In this document: in pieces, positions 33,635 through 44,127 of the stretch | Layout of the letters: each line of letters starts with the position of its first letter | Numbering within the stretch: the stretch's first letter is position 1 | Notes under the pieces: generated by a model | The model's database searches: none | Told to the model about the DNA's origin: nothing | Seen by the model: the letters and a program-made list of their open reading frames with translations, nothing else | Position numbers and translations under genes: made by a program | NCBI RefSeq assembly: GCF_900143255.1 | Contig: NZ_FRDI01000002.1 | Coordinates: 420,851-484,850, forward strand | Direction of reading: 5' to 3' | DNA from: Desulfovibrio litoralis DSM 11393 | GTDB taxonomy: Bacteria; Desulfobacterota; Desulfovibrionia; Desulfovibrionales; Desulfovibrionaceae | Length of the DNA stretch: 64,000 nucleotides

Positions 33635-35326
33635 TTATTTTACGACAAATCTTGCACCGGTTGAAGCGGAGCTTACTTGAGCCGCATAGCGTTTTAAGAA
33701 ATTAGAACGCAATGTTTTTTGCGGTGCTTTGGCTGTGCGTTTGGCGAGTTCAGCTTCACTAACTAAAAGGTCAAGTTTACGGTTGGGAATATCGATTAAG
33801 ATTTTATCGCCATCTTGTACTTTTGCGATAATTCCGCCTTCTGCCGCTTCCGGTGAAACGTGTCCAATAGCCGCACCTCGGCTTCCGCCACTAAAGCGCC
33901 CGTCAGTAATAAGAGCAACGTCAGCCCCAAGACCCATTCCCATGATTGCACTGGTAGGAGTAAGCATTTCACGCATACCCGGTCCGCCTTTTGGTCCTTC
34001 GTAGCGAATAACTATTCCGTCTCCGGCTTTAATTTTATTACCCAAAATAGCTTTAACCGCATCTTCTTCAGAATCAAAAACTTTTGCTACAACTTCTCGT
34101 TTCATCATTTCAGGGGCAACGGCAGACTGTTTAACTACAGCTCCTTGAGGTGCGAGTGTTCCATATAATATTGCTATTCCGCCTTCTTTTGAATAAGCGG
34201 TTTCAATATTTCGGATAACATCATTGTCTACAATCCCTGCGTTTTCTGATTTTAAGTTTTCCGCAAGCGTTTTTCCTGTTACAGTTAAAACAGATCCGTT
34301 AATTAAGCCGGCTTTGTTGAGTTCGCTTATTACAGCAGGAATTCCCCCGGCTTCATGCAGGTCTTGAATGTGGTGTTCACCGGCAGGGGAGAGTTTGCAA
34401 AGCACAGGGGTCTTTTTGCTTTGTTCGTCAAATATTGTCAGCGGAAGCTCAAGACCGGCTTCGGCAAAAATAGCAGGCAGGTGTAAAACCGTATTGGTTG
34501 AGCAACCAAGAGCCATATCAACGGTAACGGCATTTTTTAAGGCATCAACGTTAGCAATATCTCTTGGGCAAATATTTTGTTTTAATAATTCAACAACTTG
34601 CATTCCGGCACGTTTTGCTAGTCGAATGCGAGCAGCACTACTCGCAGGGGTAGTTCCGTTACCCGGAAGGGCAAGACCAATCGCTTCGGAGAGGCAGTTC
34701 ATAGAGTTTGCGGTAAACATTCCGGCACAAGAACCACAGCCGGGGCAAGCGCTTTCTGTTAAATCTTCTAAGGCTTCTTCGCTCATACTTCCTTGTTTTA
34801 CTCTTCCCACGCCTTCAAAAACGCTGATTAAATCTGCTCTGTTGTCCGAACTTGTATTTTTTGCTTTTTTCCCTGCAAGCATGGGACCTCCGCTAATTAA
34901 CACAGATGGAACATTCATGCGGAGCATAGCCATTAGCATTCCGGGAACGCTTTTATCACAATTTGGAATAAAAACTAAAGCGTCAAAAGGGTGAGCTGTT
35001 GCCATTATTTCAATAGAATCGGCGATAAGCTCACGACTTGGCAAAGAAAAACGCATACCTTCGTGGTTCATCGCCAAACCATCACAAACGGCAATAGCCG
35101 GAAACTCGATAGGAACCGCACCGGCAAGACGCACACCGGCTTTGACGGCTTCGGCTATTCTATCAAGGTGAATATGTCCGGGAACTATTTCGTTAGCTGA
35201 GTTTACTACACCGATTAAAGGGCGAGAAATTTCATCACGAGTTAAACCAAGGGCGTATAACAAGGAGCGGTGGGGGGCTTTTTCAAGACCGCCTGTCATT
35301 TTTTTGCTACGAGTATTGTGTGTCAT
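33635..35326 (-). CDS. ilvD: Dihydroxy-acid dehydratase
   Basis: 563 residues, the family length. [34 protein letters not shown] and the C-terminal [12 protein letters not shown] and [26 protein letters not shown] are intact, including the Fe-S cysteines. It converts 2,3-dihydroxy-isovalerate and -methylvalerate to the keto acids of valine and isoleucine. It lies next to ilvC but is separated by 211 bases and a terminator, so it is probably transcribed separately. Confidence 0.97.
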   Translation of the reverse strand: MTHNTRSKKMTGGLEKAPHRSLLYALGLTRDEISRPLIGVVNSANEIVPGHIHLDRIAEAVKAGVRLAGAVPIEFPAIAVCDGLAMNHEGMRFSLPSRELIADSIEIMATAHPFDALVFIPNCDKSVPGMLMAMLRMNVPSVLISGGPMLAGKKAKNTSSDNRADLISVFEGVGRVKQGSMSEEALEDLTESACPGCGSCAGMFTANSMNCLSEAIGLALPGNGTTPASSAARIRLAKRAGMQVVELLKQNICPRDIANVDALKNAVTVDMALGCSTNTVLHLPAIFAEAGLELPLTIFDEQSKKTPVLCKLSPAGEHHIQDLHEAGGIPAVISELNKAGLINGSVLTVTGKTLAENLKSENAGIVDNDVIRNIETAYSKEGGIAILYGTLAPQGAVVKQSAVAPEMMKREVVAKVFDSEEDAVKAILGNKIKAGDGIVIRYEGPKGGPGMREMLTPTSAIMGMGLGADVALITDGRFSGGSRGAAIGHVSPEAAEGGIIAKVQDGDKILIDIPNRKLDLLVSEAELAKRTAKAPQKTLRSNFLKRYAAQVSSASTGARFVVK

Positions 35327-35463
35327 AGTTTTATATCTTTTGGGTTAAAGGTTAGAATAAAAATATGTTAAGGTTTATGAAAGCTGTTTATTGCGTTATT
35401 TAATGATGTTAGAGAAAACGTTTATTTATTTTTCAAACCTTTTTCAGTCTTTCAAAATAAAAC

Positions 35464-35500
35464 GCTAGAGTTAAGTATATATCTAATACCTAACTCTAGC
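35464..35500 (-). terminator. Hairpin after ilvC
   Basis: GCTAGAGTTA (35464-35473) pairs with TAACTCTAGC (35491-35500), further extended by imperfect pairs; the minus-strand tail is only moderately T-rich. It lies about 38 bases after the ilvC stop. Confidence 0.65.
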
Positions 35501-35537
35501 AAATATTTATTTGTCTAATAGTTTAAAGCCGTTAAAA

Positions 35538-36581
<1,044 letters not shown>

Positions 36582-36614
36582 TTATAAGGCTTTTTTATAG
36601 CGACAATATTTGTA

Positions 36615-37205
36615 TTATTGAATTGCTTTAACACCAAAGTCAATAGCTTTTAAATTTGTTTCTACAATTTTAGCAGGCAGATATTTTTCCACAACTTTTT
36701 TGAGGGTATCAGAGTTAAAAGGTAACGCACCTGTGGCAGTCGCCGCCGCCAAAAGAGCGAGGTTTCCGCTTTGAACCGCACCAAGCTTTAAACCGATAGA
36801 GCGGCAATCTAAGTACCACGCTTTTGAGGCAACTTCTTTTACTTTATTTTTTATTTCTTCAAGACTTGGGTTTTCTTCTTGTCCGAGAGCAACGCTAGGG
36901 GCAGGAATAAATTCAGTGCTTGAAAGAACTAAACCGTTTTTCTTTAAATATGGTAAGGCACGCAGGGTTTCGAGAGGTTCAAAACCTAAGATCAAATCAG
37001 CCTCGCCTAAGTCTATTTTAGGGCTTTTCCAGCCACCAATCAAAACAGTAGATTCAACAACACCGCCACGTTGAGCCATTCCGTGAATTTCGCCTGATAC
37101 TACTTCCAAGTTTTCCAATAAGGCGGCTCTGGCGAGTAGGGTGGTTGCGGTTAAAGTGCCTTGTCCGCCGACTCCTGTGAGTAAAATACGTATTTTTGCA
37201 GACAT
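36615..37205 (-). CDS. iorB: Indolepyruvate:ferredoxin oxidoreductase, beta subunit
   Basis: 196 residues of the pyruvate ferredoxin oxidoreductase gamma-type fold. LTGVGGQGTLTATTLLARAA at the N-terminus is the family's glycine-rich motif, followed by EIHGMAQRGGVVESTV. With IorA it oxidises aryl-pyruvates to aryl-acetyl-CoA and reduces ferredoxin. Its ATG overlaps the iorA stop by one base, so the pair is translationally coupled. Confidence 0.93.
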   Translation of the reverse strand: MSAKIRILLTGVGGQGTLTATTLLARAALLENLEVVSGEIHGMAQRGGVVESTVLIGGWKSPKIDLGEADLILGFEPLETLRALPYLKKNGLVLSSTEFIPAPSVALGQEENPSLEEIKNKVKEVASKAWYLDCRSIGLKLGAVQSGNLALLAAATATGALPFNSDTLKKVVEKYLPAKIVETNLKAIDFGVKAIQ

Positions 37206-39064
37206 TAAATTAACTCTCCTTTAACATCAGCTGCTTTAGCTTTAATGTCTTTAGAAATTTGCAGACAAACCATACAACCCGCACACTGATTGGTATCAAT
37301 AGAAAAGCCGTTTTTATCTTTTCTAAATGAAGGACAGGCAAGAGTTGCAAAACAGTTTTTGACTGAATCGCTTTGTTCGACAACATAAGCCGCACTTTTG
37401 GGTTTTCTTTTCATTGTGCGTCTGGCAAAAAGTACACAGGGTTCTTCTACTAAAATTACTTTGACGCCTTGAACATTTTTAGTTTGTTCGAGGGCTTTAT
37501 GAACTGCGTTTAAATTATAGCCTTTTACTTTCGCAAAATTGGTTACGCCACAACCTTTGACTATTGATTCAATATCAAGGTGAACGCAATCTGAAGATAA
37601 ATATTCTTGATCAACGCCGGGGTTTGGTTGGTGTCCGGTCATTGCGGTTGTACCGTTGTCTAAAATGACCATAGTCAAGTTATGACGATTAAAAATAGCG
37701 TTGACCAAACCGGTTATTCCGGAGTGGAAAAAGGTTGAATCACCGATAAAGGCAACAACAGGTTTGTCGGAATAGCGAGCAAATCCGCTTCCGCTAGAAA
37801 CTGATGACCCCATACAAACCAAAAAGTCGGCTGCGTTTAAAGGCGGTAATATTCCTAAAGTATAACAACCTATATCGCTTGAATAAATAGCTTCTGAGCC
37901 ATAAATGTCTTGAACGGCTCTATAAACGGCTCTGTGCGAACAACCGGCACATAAGTTTGGTGGACGCATGGGCAATTTTTGAGCTACTATGTTTTGTTCT
38001 GTTGGAAGTGCTTTCCCTTTAAACTGTGCAATTGCTTTGGCAACAAGGGTTGTGGAATATTCTCCGTAAATAGTGAGAATATCGTTTTTTCCGTAAACTT
38101 TAATGTTCAAGTTGTTTTCTTGAATTAAAGCCTTGATTGCGTTTTCGAGTAAAGGTTCAAGCTCTTCTAATATTAAAACTTTATCTAACCCGTTTAAAAA
38201 GCTTAATAAAAGTTTTTTTGGAAGAGGGTATGAGAAGCCAAGTTCTAAAAGTTTAAACTCGTTTTCTTGGTTATGTTCGGCTAAAGCGTCAAGCATGTAA
38301 GTTCTTGAAATTCCACTGCTTAAAATACCTAGCTTACTAGAAGTCGAACCGTGTAAACGGTTATATTGTGAGTTTTCTGTTTTTTCTTGCGCCAATTCCA
38401 TTTGTTTGCTTAAAGCTTTATGGCGGTTTCTGGCGACTACAGGCACGGGTACGAAACGTTGAGGGTTTCGTTTAAATGGAACGGTTTCGGCCGGTTTTGG
38501 CAGAGCTCCAAATTCCACAGCTCCGCGTAAGTGGTTTACTCTGGTTGTTGTACGCAGTAAAACCGGTTGCTCAAGTTCTCTTGAAAGCAAAAGGGCATCT
38601 CTTGCCATATCTTTTGCTTCTTGAGCGGTAGCAGGTTCAAAACAAGGCATACCTGCAAAGCGCGCAAAGGTGCGGTTATCTTGTTCGTTTTGGCTGGAAT
38701 GAGAATAAGGATCGTCGGCCGAAACAAGAACAAGTCCGCCCGGCATACCGATATATGTTGAAGTCATTAAAGGATCAGCCGCCACGTTTACACCAACGTG
38801 TTTCATTGTAACCATGGTTAAAGCACCGGCGAGAGAAGCCCCCGCAGCGACTTCGTAAGCGACTTTTTCATTTACGGAATATTCAAGGGTAAAACGCGGG
38901 TTTGGAGAAAGCCTGCGGAAAGTATCGGGAATTTCGGAAGAAGGCGTTCCGGGATAACAGGTAATCATGTTAATTCCCGCTTCTAATGCTCCTCTTACGA
39001 TTGCTTCATTTCCGAGCAAGAGCTCTTTGTGTCCGCTTTCTTCGGTTAGTAAAAGATTTTTCAT
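37205..39064 (-). CDS. iorA: Indolepyruvate:ferredoxin oxidoreductase, alpha subunit
   Basis: 619 residues. N-terminal pyrimidine-binding TPP domain (CYPGTPSSEIPDTF, about 40), transketolase-like middle, then the pyrophosphate-binding TPP domain (CAGCSHRAVYRAVQD, about 365; GDSTFFHSGITGLVNA, about 440). The C-terminal ferredoxin part is reduced in cysteines: CFATLAC and CAGCMVC are visible, but the fourth cysteine of the last motif (CAGCMVCLQIS) is missing, so one cluster may be absent or ligated differently. Substrates are indolepyruvate, phenylpyruvate and related acids from amino-acid breakdown. The start has AAGG upstream. Confidence 0.93.
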   Translation of the reverse strand: MKNLLLTEESGHKELLLGNEAIVRGALEAGINMITCYPGTPSSEIPDTFRRLSPNPRFTLEYSVNEKVAYEVAAGASLAGALTMVTMKHVGVNVAADPLMTSTYIGMPGGLVLVSADDPYSHSSQNEQDNRTFARFAGMPCFEPATAQEAKDMARDALLLSRELEQPVLLRTTTRVNHLRGAVEFGALPKPAETVPFKRNPQRFVPVPVVARNRHKALSKQMELAQEKTENSQYNRLHGSTSSKLGILSSGISRTYMLDALAEHNQENEFKLLELGFSYPLPKKLLLSFLNGLDKVLILEELEPLLENAIKALIQENNLNIKVYGKNDILTIYGEYSTTLVAKAIAQFKGKALPTEQNIVAQKLPMRPPNLCAGCSHRAVYRAVQDIYGSEAIYSSDIGCYTLGILPPLNAADFLVCMGSSVSSGSGFARYSDKPVVAFIGDSTFFHSGITGLVNAIFNRHNLTMVILDNGTTAMTGHQPNPGVDQEYLSSDCVHLDIESIVKGCGVTNFAKVKGYNLNAVHKALEQTKNVQGVKVILVEEPCVLFARRTMKRKPKSAAYVVEQSDSVKNCFATLACPSFRKDKNGFSIDTNQCAGCMVCLQISKDIKAKAADVKGELI

Positions 39065-39147
39065 TGTGCAACCTTTTTTAATTTTTTATTAAGTTAATAA
39101 AATTTATATTATTAGGTAGAAAGTATACGACGAGATTATTTCTTAGG

Positions 39148-39867
39148 TTATTTTTTTTGTAATAACTCTATTCTTCTTTTAAAATAGTAAGTGTCTTGTA
39201 TTTTTCCGCTATCTAATAAACCTTGAAGCGTTTTAATTGCCAGTTCTTTATCGCCTGAGCGTTCTGCAATATCGGCAAGCAGGGCTTTAAGAGCTATTTG
39301 ATAGGGGCTATCTTGGTTATTGAGTGTAGTTAAGCTTTTTTCAATAAGTTCAAGGGCTTTTTTATGTTCCCCAATAGCGGAAAGATCGCTTGCTTCTCCG
39401 ATGATGGCTTGATATTTCATTGGTGCATCGGAAAGTTGACTTACTTTTTGCCAAGCATTTGTGGCTTTTTGGTAATCTTGCAAATTTTCATAAGCTTGAG
39501 CAAGAGCCAAGTTTGCGTGGAGCAAAACTCCGGCTGGGGCTGTATTTATAAAACTTTCCAGTTGTTTTGCTTTTTCTGTGTCATCAGCTTTTTGTAGAAT
39601 AAGACGTAGTTCTTGTTGAGATTTTTCTAAAGCGTTTTTGGCGGTATATTCAAAAATTCCAACGCCTACCAAGATAATAATAAATACTGATAAAATACCG
39701 ATTAAAAGCTTTGCGTTATTTACAAAAAACATAAAAAACGGAGTGGCTTCCGGAGCAGTTTCCGTGCGTATAGCATCAAGCAAGGTACGCTCGGTTGTAT
39801 TGGTTTGTTCAATGGGAGCGGTCGCCGTTAATTCGCCGTTTTTTGACTTTTTATTGGGTTCAGACAT
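39148..39867 (-). CDS. Membrane-anchored TPR protein (YfgM-like)
   Basis: 239 residues. A cytoplasmic N-terminus, one membrane helix (about 52-73, AKLLIGILSVFIIILVGVGI) and a periplasmic helical region of TPR-like pairs (about 80-239). Size and layout resemble YfgM-type ancillary translocon or BamB-neighbour proteins, but identity is low by eye, so that name is tentative. AGGAT precedes the ATG. It stands between the iorAB pair and a hybrid kinase gene. Confidence 0.7.
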   Translation of the reverse strand: MSEPNKKSKNGELTATAPIEQTNTTERTLLDAIRTETAPEATPFFMFFVNNAKLLIGILSVFIIILVGVGIFEYTAKNALEKSQQELRLILQKADDTEKAKQLESFINTAPAGVLLHANLALAQAYENLQDYQKATNAWQKVSQLSDAPMKYQAIIGEASDLSAIGEHKKALELIEKSLTTLNNQDSPYQIALKALLADIAERSGDKELAIKTLQGLLDSGKIQDTYYFKRRIELLQKK

Positions 39868-39975
39868 CTTTTTTATCCTTATTGTGAATTTGCATAGCTT
39901 TATTATAATGTGCTAAAAAATTAAGTTTAATATTCTATCGTTAAGATTAAGATTTGTCAAAGTTATCTTGTTAAT

Positions 39976-41511
39976 TTAACTTTTTGTGTATAAATAATGG
40001 TTTAACAAGACTATTAGCTTATCAAAATCAATCGGTTTTCCTATGTGGTCGTTCATTTCACACTCGCGAGCCTTGACAATATCTTCTTTCATGGCGTTTG
40101 CGGTCATTGCAATTATCGGAATAGTTTTCGCTTGTGGGTGGTCTAAAGCTCTAATTGCTTTGGTTGCCGTATATCCGTCAACATTAGGCATTTGAACGTC
40201 CATTAAAATTATATCATAATAATTTTCCGATGAATTTTTAAACATTTCAATTGCAACACTGCCGTCATCGGCGGTTTCAATTACAAGTTTTGTGTCTTCC
40301 AACAATTCTTCAACAATGATTCGGTTAAGTTCAATATCGTCTACCAACAAGGCTCTTTTTCCCTCAAAAGCAACATGAGTCAGCGTTTCGGTTTCTTGAA
40401 TAACTGGTGTTCCTTGAGGTAAAAAGACTTCAAAATAGAATGTACTGCCTTGATCTTCTACACTTTTTACTTTTATGCTGCTTCCTAAAAGATTGACGAT
40501 ATTTTGGCTTATTGCTAAGCCAAGACCGGTTCCGCCAGATTGACGCACAACCTTGTTGTCTGCTTGTTTAAAGGGTTGAAACAAGTTTTTCATAACGCTT
40601 TCGGGCATACCTATACCCGTATCATGCACAGCAAAATAGATAAGATATTGGCTGTTTACCTTGTCGGAAACTTTGATTTCAAGAGTAACTGTTCCGTTTT
40701 TGGGAGTAAATTTAACTGCGTTTCCAATTAGGTTGATTAAAACCTGCATTATTCTAAGTTTGTCTGTAGATACCCAAATATTTTGCATTTTTTCAAGTTG
40801 TACGTTAAGTTTTATTTCTTTTTCGTTACAACGCGGGTTGATAATTTGTTGGGTTTCTTGGACAAGTTCTTCAATTGAAAAGTCGTCTACGCCTAAGGTG
40901 AATTCTCCGGCTTCTATTTTTGACATATCTAAAATATTATTAATCAGGCCAAGCAAGTGTTTAGAGGAAACTAAAATTTGTTTAATGCTGTTTAAAACTT
41001 TTTCTTCGTTATTTGGAACGCCAAAATTTTTTTCCGCAATATTTGCCATACCCATAATAGCGTGCATTGGTGTACGAATTTCATGGCTCATATTGGCCAA
41101 AAAGGCACTTTGGGCTTGTGCAAAAGCAGAGGCTTGGATATAGCTTTCTTCAAGGTTTTTGTTTAATGTTTCAAGTTCGGCGGTTCTTTCTTTGACTTTA
41201 TTTTCAAGTTTATAGATTAATGTTTTTAATTCTTCACTATAGTTATCGGTAGAAACTTTATATCTTCCCGCCACAAAGGCAAACAAACCTAAGAAAAACG
41301 GGGCGGTATCAATCATAAAGAGCATTCGGTTATAGCTATGTATCATTGCAAGGCTGTCTCTTGTCCATGGCAAAGACGCACTATAGATTTCAAAAATCCA
41401 AGCGACAACCGGGAATAAAATCCCAAAAAATACTCCATAGAGAGTATATCGTACTAATTTACAGACATCTCTCAATGTATTATTTTGGCTTTTAAACACA
41501 AAAGATACCAA
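39976..41511 (-). CDS. Hybrid sensor histidine kinase
   Basis: 511 residues. Two membrane helices (about 22-40 and 64-82) with a short loop, a coiled-coil linker, HisKA with phospho-acceptor His143 (SHEIRTPMHAIM), a HATPase domain (NLIGNAVKFT, DTGIGMP, GGTGLGLAIS) and a C-terminal receiver (LLVDDIELNR; ILMDVQMP, Asp about 438; final lysine region GKPIDFD). It therefore transfers phosphate internally; no separate output domain is present, so a downstream Hpt partner elsewhere is expected. The start codon at 41511 is TTG with AAGG five bases upstream. The signal sensed is unknown. It lies directly downstream of the dsr terminator. Confidence 0.9.
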   Translation of the reverse strand: MVSFVFKSQNNTLRDVCKLVRYTLYGVFFGILFPVVAWIFEIYSASLPWTRDSLAMIHSYNRMLFMIDTAPFFLGLFAFVAGRYKVSTDNYSEELKTLIYKLENKVKERTAELETLNKNLEESYIQASAFAQAQSAFLANMSHEIRTPMHAIMGMANIAEKNFGVPNNEEKVLNSIKQILVSSKHLLGLINNILDMSKIEAGEFTLGVDDFSIEELVQETQQIINPRCNEKEIKLNVQLEKMQNIWVSTDKLRIMQVLINLIGNAVKFTPKNGTVTLEIKVSDKVNSQYLIYFAVHDTGIGMPESVMKNLFQPFKQADNKVVRQSGGTGLGLAISQNIVNLLGSSIKVKSVEDQGSTFYFEVFLPQGTPVIQETETLTHVAFEGKRALLVDDIELNRIIVEELLEDTKLVIETADDGSVAIEMFKNSSENYYDIILMDVQMPNVDGYTATKAIRALDHPQAKTIPIIAMTANAMKEDIVKARECEMNDHIGKPIDFDKLIVLLNHYLYTKS

Positions 41512-41651
41512 GCCTTGTTCATGATTATAAAAGTAATATTGTTAAACATAATCTCTACAAAGATAAGCTGATTTTTGTAAAAAGTCAAAATGTAAATTAT
41601 TATTATCTGTTAGTTTAATTATATGTATTCAATTTTGTAATGATTTAAAAT

Positions 41652-41690
41652 AAAAAGCTCCGAAAAACATATGTTTCTCGGAGCTTTCTA
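41652..41690 (-). terminator. Terminator of the dsrMKJOP transcript
   Basis: AAAGCTCCGA-GAAACAT / ATGTTTTTCGGAGCTTT forms a stem of about 16 pairs with one bulge; on the minus strand it is followed by TTTTTATTTTAAA. It lies 20 bases after dsrP. Confidence 0.88.
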
Positions 41691-41708
41691 TTTTTTTATA
41701 TTGTTTAG

Positions 41709-42881
41709 TTATTGCAATTCATAGGTTTCTGCTTCTTTTTTTACTTCTAAAGCAATCTTCCAAAGTATAGAAAGAATTAAAAGACCTATTCCAAATACGC
41801 CCATAGCAATAAGAATTTCAACGATGCTTGGAGTATAAGGGGTTATTTGTTCAAAAGTATTTGGGGTAAAACCACCAATCATCAATCCTAAGCCTTTATC
41901 AATCCAGCAGGCTAAAATGAGTAAGCCTAAAGCCCAAGGTAAGATTTTTTCATTCTCACGCAAGCTTGAGGGAATGAGTAAGGCAAGAGAAACGAAAGCA
42001 CATACTACAGCTGTCCACATCCAACCGTTTACCCAAGATGCGTGTCCGTCATGTCCCATAAATAAGAACGTAATCGGGTGCATAGCTTCGGGGATTTGGC
42101 TATAGAAAGCGGTGAATACTTCCATGAGGAAGAAGAAAATATTGATGCACATAGCATAAATAATAATCTTTGTGAGGGTTTGCACAGCTTCTTTGCCCGG
42201 ATCAAACTTTACTACTTTTTTAAGTACAAAAAGTAATAATAATAAAATAGCAGGACCGGAAGCAAAGGCTGAAGCCAAGAAACGAGGAGCCATAACGGCG
42301 GTTAACCAATAATGGCGACCCGGTAAACCGGCAATTAAGAACGCGGTTACGGTATGAATACTTACAGCCCAAATAATGGACAAATAAATAAAGAATTTAA
42401 TCCATTTTGGCGGATCAACGTCGAGGCGTTCCGCTTCGAGAGTAACCCAACCAACAACGGCATTAATAACAAGATAGCCCATTAATACGCTCATATCCCA
42501 AAACATAATTGAGTTTGGAGTTGGGTGAAGCATAACGTTAAGCATGCGTTGAGGTTGACCTAAGTCAACAACAATAAAGAGCATACAAACGATAACTGCG
42601 GCTATTGCCATAAATTCGCCAAAAATGACGATACGTTTAAACTTTTTATAATGGTGAAAGTAAATGGGTAATACGAGCATGACTGCACCGGCCGCCACAC
42701 CAACCATATAGGTGAATTGTGCGATGTAAACACCCCAAGATACATCACGAGAAAGTCCGGTTAAAGACAAACCGTAATACATTTGGAATAACCAAGCAAC
42801 AAATCCTATACCGATGATGGTAACGAGAAAGCCCAGCCATTTATAGAATGCCCAAGATCCCTTGAATACATTTTCAAGCAT
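41709..42881 (-). CDS. dsrP: Sulfite reduction-associated membrane protein DsrP
   Basis: 390 residues with about ten membrane helices, NrfD/PsrC family (AFYKWLGFLVTIIGIGFVAW, then GVAAGAVMLVLPIYFHH). Such subunits bind quinone without haem and work with a periplasmic iron-sulfur protein, here DsrO. Last gene of dsrMKJOP, 10 bases after dsrO. Confidence 0.95.
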   Translation of the reverse strand: MLENVFKGSWAFYKWLGFLVTIIGIGFVAWLFQMYYGLSLTGLSRDVSWGVYIAQFTYMVGVAAGAVMLVLPIYFHHYKKFKRIVIFGEFMAIAAVIVCMLFIVVDLGQPQRMLNVMLHPTPNSIMFWDMSVLMGYLVINAVVGWVTLEAERLDVDPPKWIKFFIYLSIIWAVSIHTVTAFLIAGLPGRHYWLTAVMAPRFLASAFASGPAILLLLLFVLKKVVKFDPGKEAVQTLTKIIIYAMCINIFFFLMEVFTAFYSQIPEAMHPITFLFMGHDGHASWVNGWMWTAVVCAFVSLALLIPSSLRENEKILPWALGLLILACWIDKGLGLMIGGFTPNTFEQITPYTPSIVEILIAMGVFGIGLLILSILWKIALEVKKEAETYELQ

Positions 42882-42890
42882 GGCTGCCTC

Positions 42891-43673
42891 CTAAAGAATA
42901 TAATAGACGCCGGGTTGGGTGCCTATTTGAGCCTTGCGGCGTAGGGTAAAGTTTTGAGATAATAACTTACGCACTTCTGACTTAGGGTCGAGAAGATCAC
43001 CAAAAACAACACTACCTTCGGAAACTTCGACACAGGCAGGCATTTTGCCTAAAGCCAGTCTTTCGCTACAGAAAGTACACTTTTCTACTACGCCTTTTGT
43101 GCGAGTAGGAAAAGTTGGGTCAGTTTCTTTAAGGAAACGGCGAGGGTCAAAATAGTTAAAACTTCTGGCGCCGTAAGGGCAACCGGCCATACAATAACGA
43201 CAGCCGATACAACGGTGATAATCCATCATTACTATACCGTTAGGCATTTTGTAAGTGGCTTGAGTAGGGCAAACCCTTACACAAGGAGGATTTTCACAGT
43301 GGTTACATAAAAGAGGGAATTGACGAGCGGCGACTTCTTCTGATGGGAAGTTGTCTTCTTGCCCGGCAAAGGTTGCGTGATAGCTGTCTGACCAGATCCA
43401 TTTTACATCTTGGTTTCCCATTTTAGGATCAGTAGGAACGTTATGAATAGAGTGGCAAGCATGTACCATATTATTCATAATTTCAGGTGTTACCTTTCTG
43501 CTGTCTATAACCATTGCCCAACGTTTTGCGTTTAATGCCCCTTTCGGATCTCCAAAAGTATCGGCAGCGGCATTTGCAGGCGTTGAGTTTAAAAGACTAA
43601 AGGCTGTACCTGTTCCCAGACTTAAAAGAGATAAGCCGGCTACCTTAAGGAGTTGTCTTCTTGTTTTTTGCAT
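42891..43673 (-). CDS. dsrO: Sulfite reduction-associated iron-sulfur protein DsrO (Tat-exported)
   Basis: 260 residues. A twin-arginine signal (KTRRQLLKVAGLSLLSLG, cleavage near ANAAA) sends it to the periplasm folded. Cluster motifs CNHCENPPCVRVCP, CIGCRYCMAGCP and CTFCSERLALGKMPAC fit the NrfC/DsrO type with several [4Fe-4S] clusters. It links DsrJ haems to DsrP. The ATG has GGGGGAA upstream and starts 3 bases after the dsrJ stop. Confidence 0.95.
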   Translation of the reverse strand: MQKTRRQLLKVAGLSLLSLGTGTAFSLLNSTPANAAADTFGDPKGALNAKRWAMVIDSRKVTPEIMNNMVHACHSIHNVPTDPKMGNQDVKWIWSDSYHATFAGQEDNFPSEEVAARQFPLLCNHCENPPCVRVCPTQATYKMPNGIVMMDYHRCIGCRYCMAGCPYGARSFNYFDPRRFLKETDPTFPTRTKGVVEKCTFCSERLALGKMPACVEVSEGSVVFGDLLDPKSEVRKLLSQNFTLRRKAQIGTQPGVYYIL

Positions 43674-43675
43674 TT

Positions 43676-44125
43676 CTAATTCCCCCTTGGCTCAACATGG
43701 CAGTCCCAACAGTATGGGGTAACGCTGTTAGTTGTATGACACTTATCGCAAAAATCTGCTTTGTTGCCGTGGCACTTCATACAAGTGTTTTGCAAGCTGA
43801 CTTCCCAGATTCTTCCGTCTTTTGCCGTATAGGCTCTTTTGCCTTCACGCAGGGCCATATCGCGCCAAGTATTGAGCATTTGCATGTGTTCTGAACGCAT
43901 ATCAGCAGCAGGCAAAATACAAGCGGGGTTTTTGTCTGCTTCCGGGTTGGCTTTTAAATACTCAGCTCTAACAGTTTCATTGATACCTAAAGGTTGTACA
44001 TTTCTGTTAGGAAGTGCCAACTCAGGCGTTCTGTACTTTTCAGAGGCAATGTTAAAGATAATCGGAGCTAGTGCCAATACAACAAAAATTACCAGACCAG
44101 CGATGATATAATTTTTATTATACAT
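43676..44125 (-). CDS. dsrJ: Triheme cytochrome c DsrJ
   Basis: 149 residues. An N-terminal membrane anchor (about 6-26, YIIAGLVIFVVLALAPIIF) and three haem motifs, CMKCH, CDKCH and CWDCH, in the C-terminal third. The upstream segment ACILPAADMRSEHM holds a conserved cysteine that in the family can ligate a haem together with histidine. It faces the periplasm. It lies 2 bases from dsrK, so it is co-translated with it. Confidence 0.95.
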   Translation of the reverse strand: MYNKNYIIAGLVIFVVLALAPIIFNIASEKYRTPELALPNRNVQPLGINETVRAEYLKANPEADKNPACILPAADMRSEHMQMLNTWRDMALREGKRAYTAKDGRIWEVSLQNTCMKCHGNKADFCDKCHTTNSVTPYCWDCHVEPRGN

Positions 44126-44127
44126 AA

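Noticed and set aside
35327..35537. Leader peptide or T-box upstream of ilvD
   Set aside because: No run of branched-chain codons or T-box motif was seen; the only structure is the ilvC 3' hairpin.
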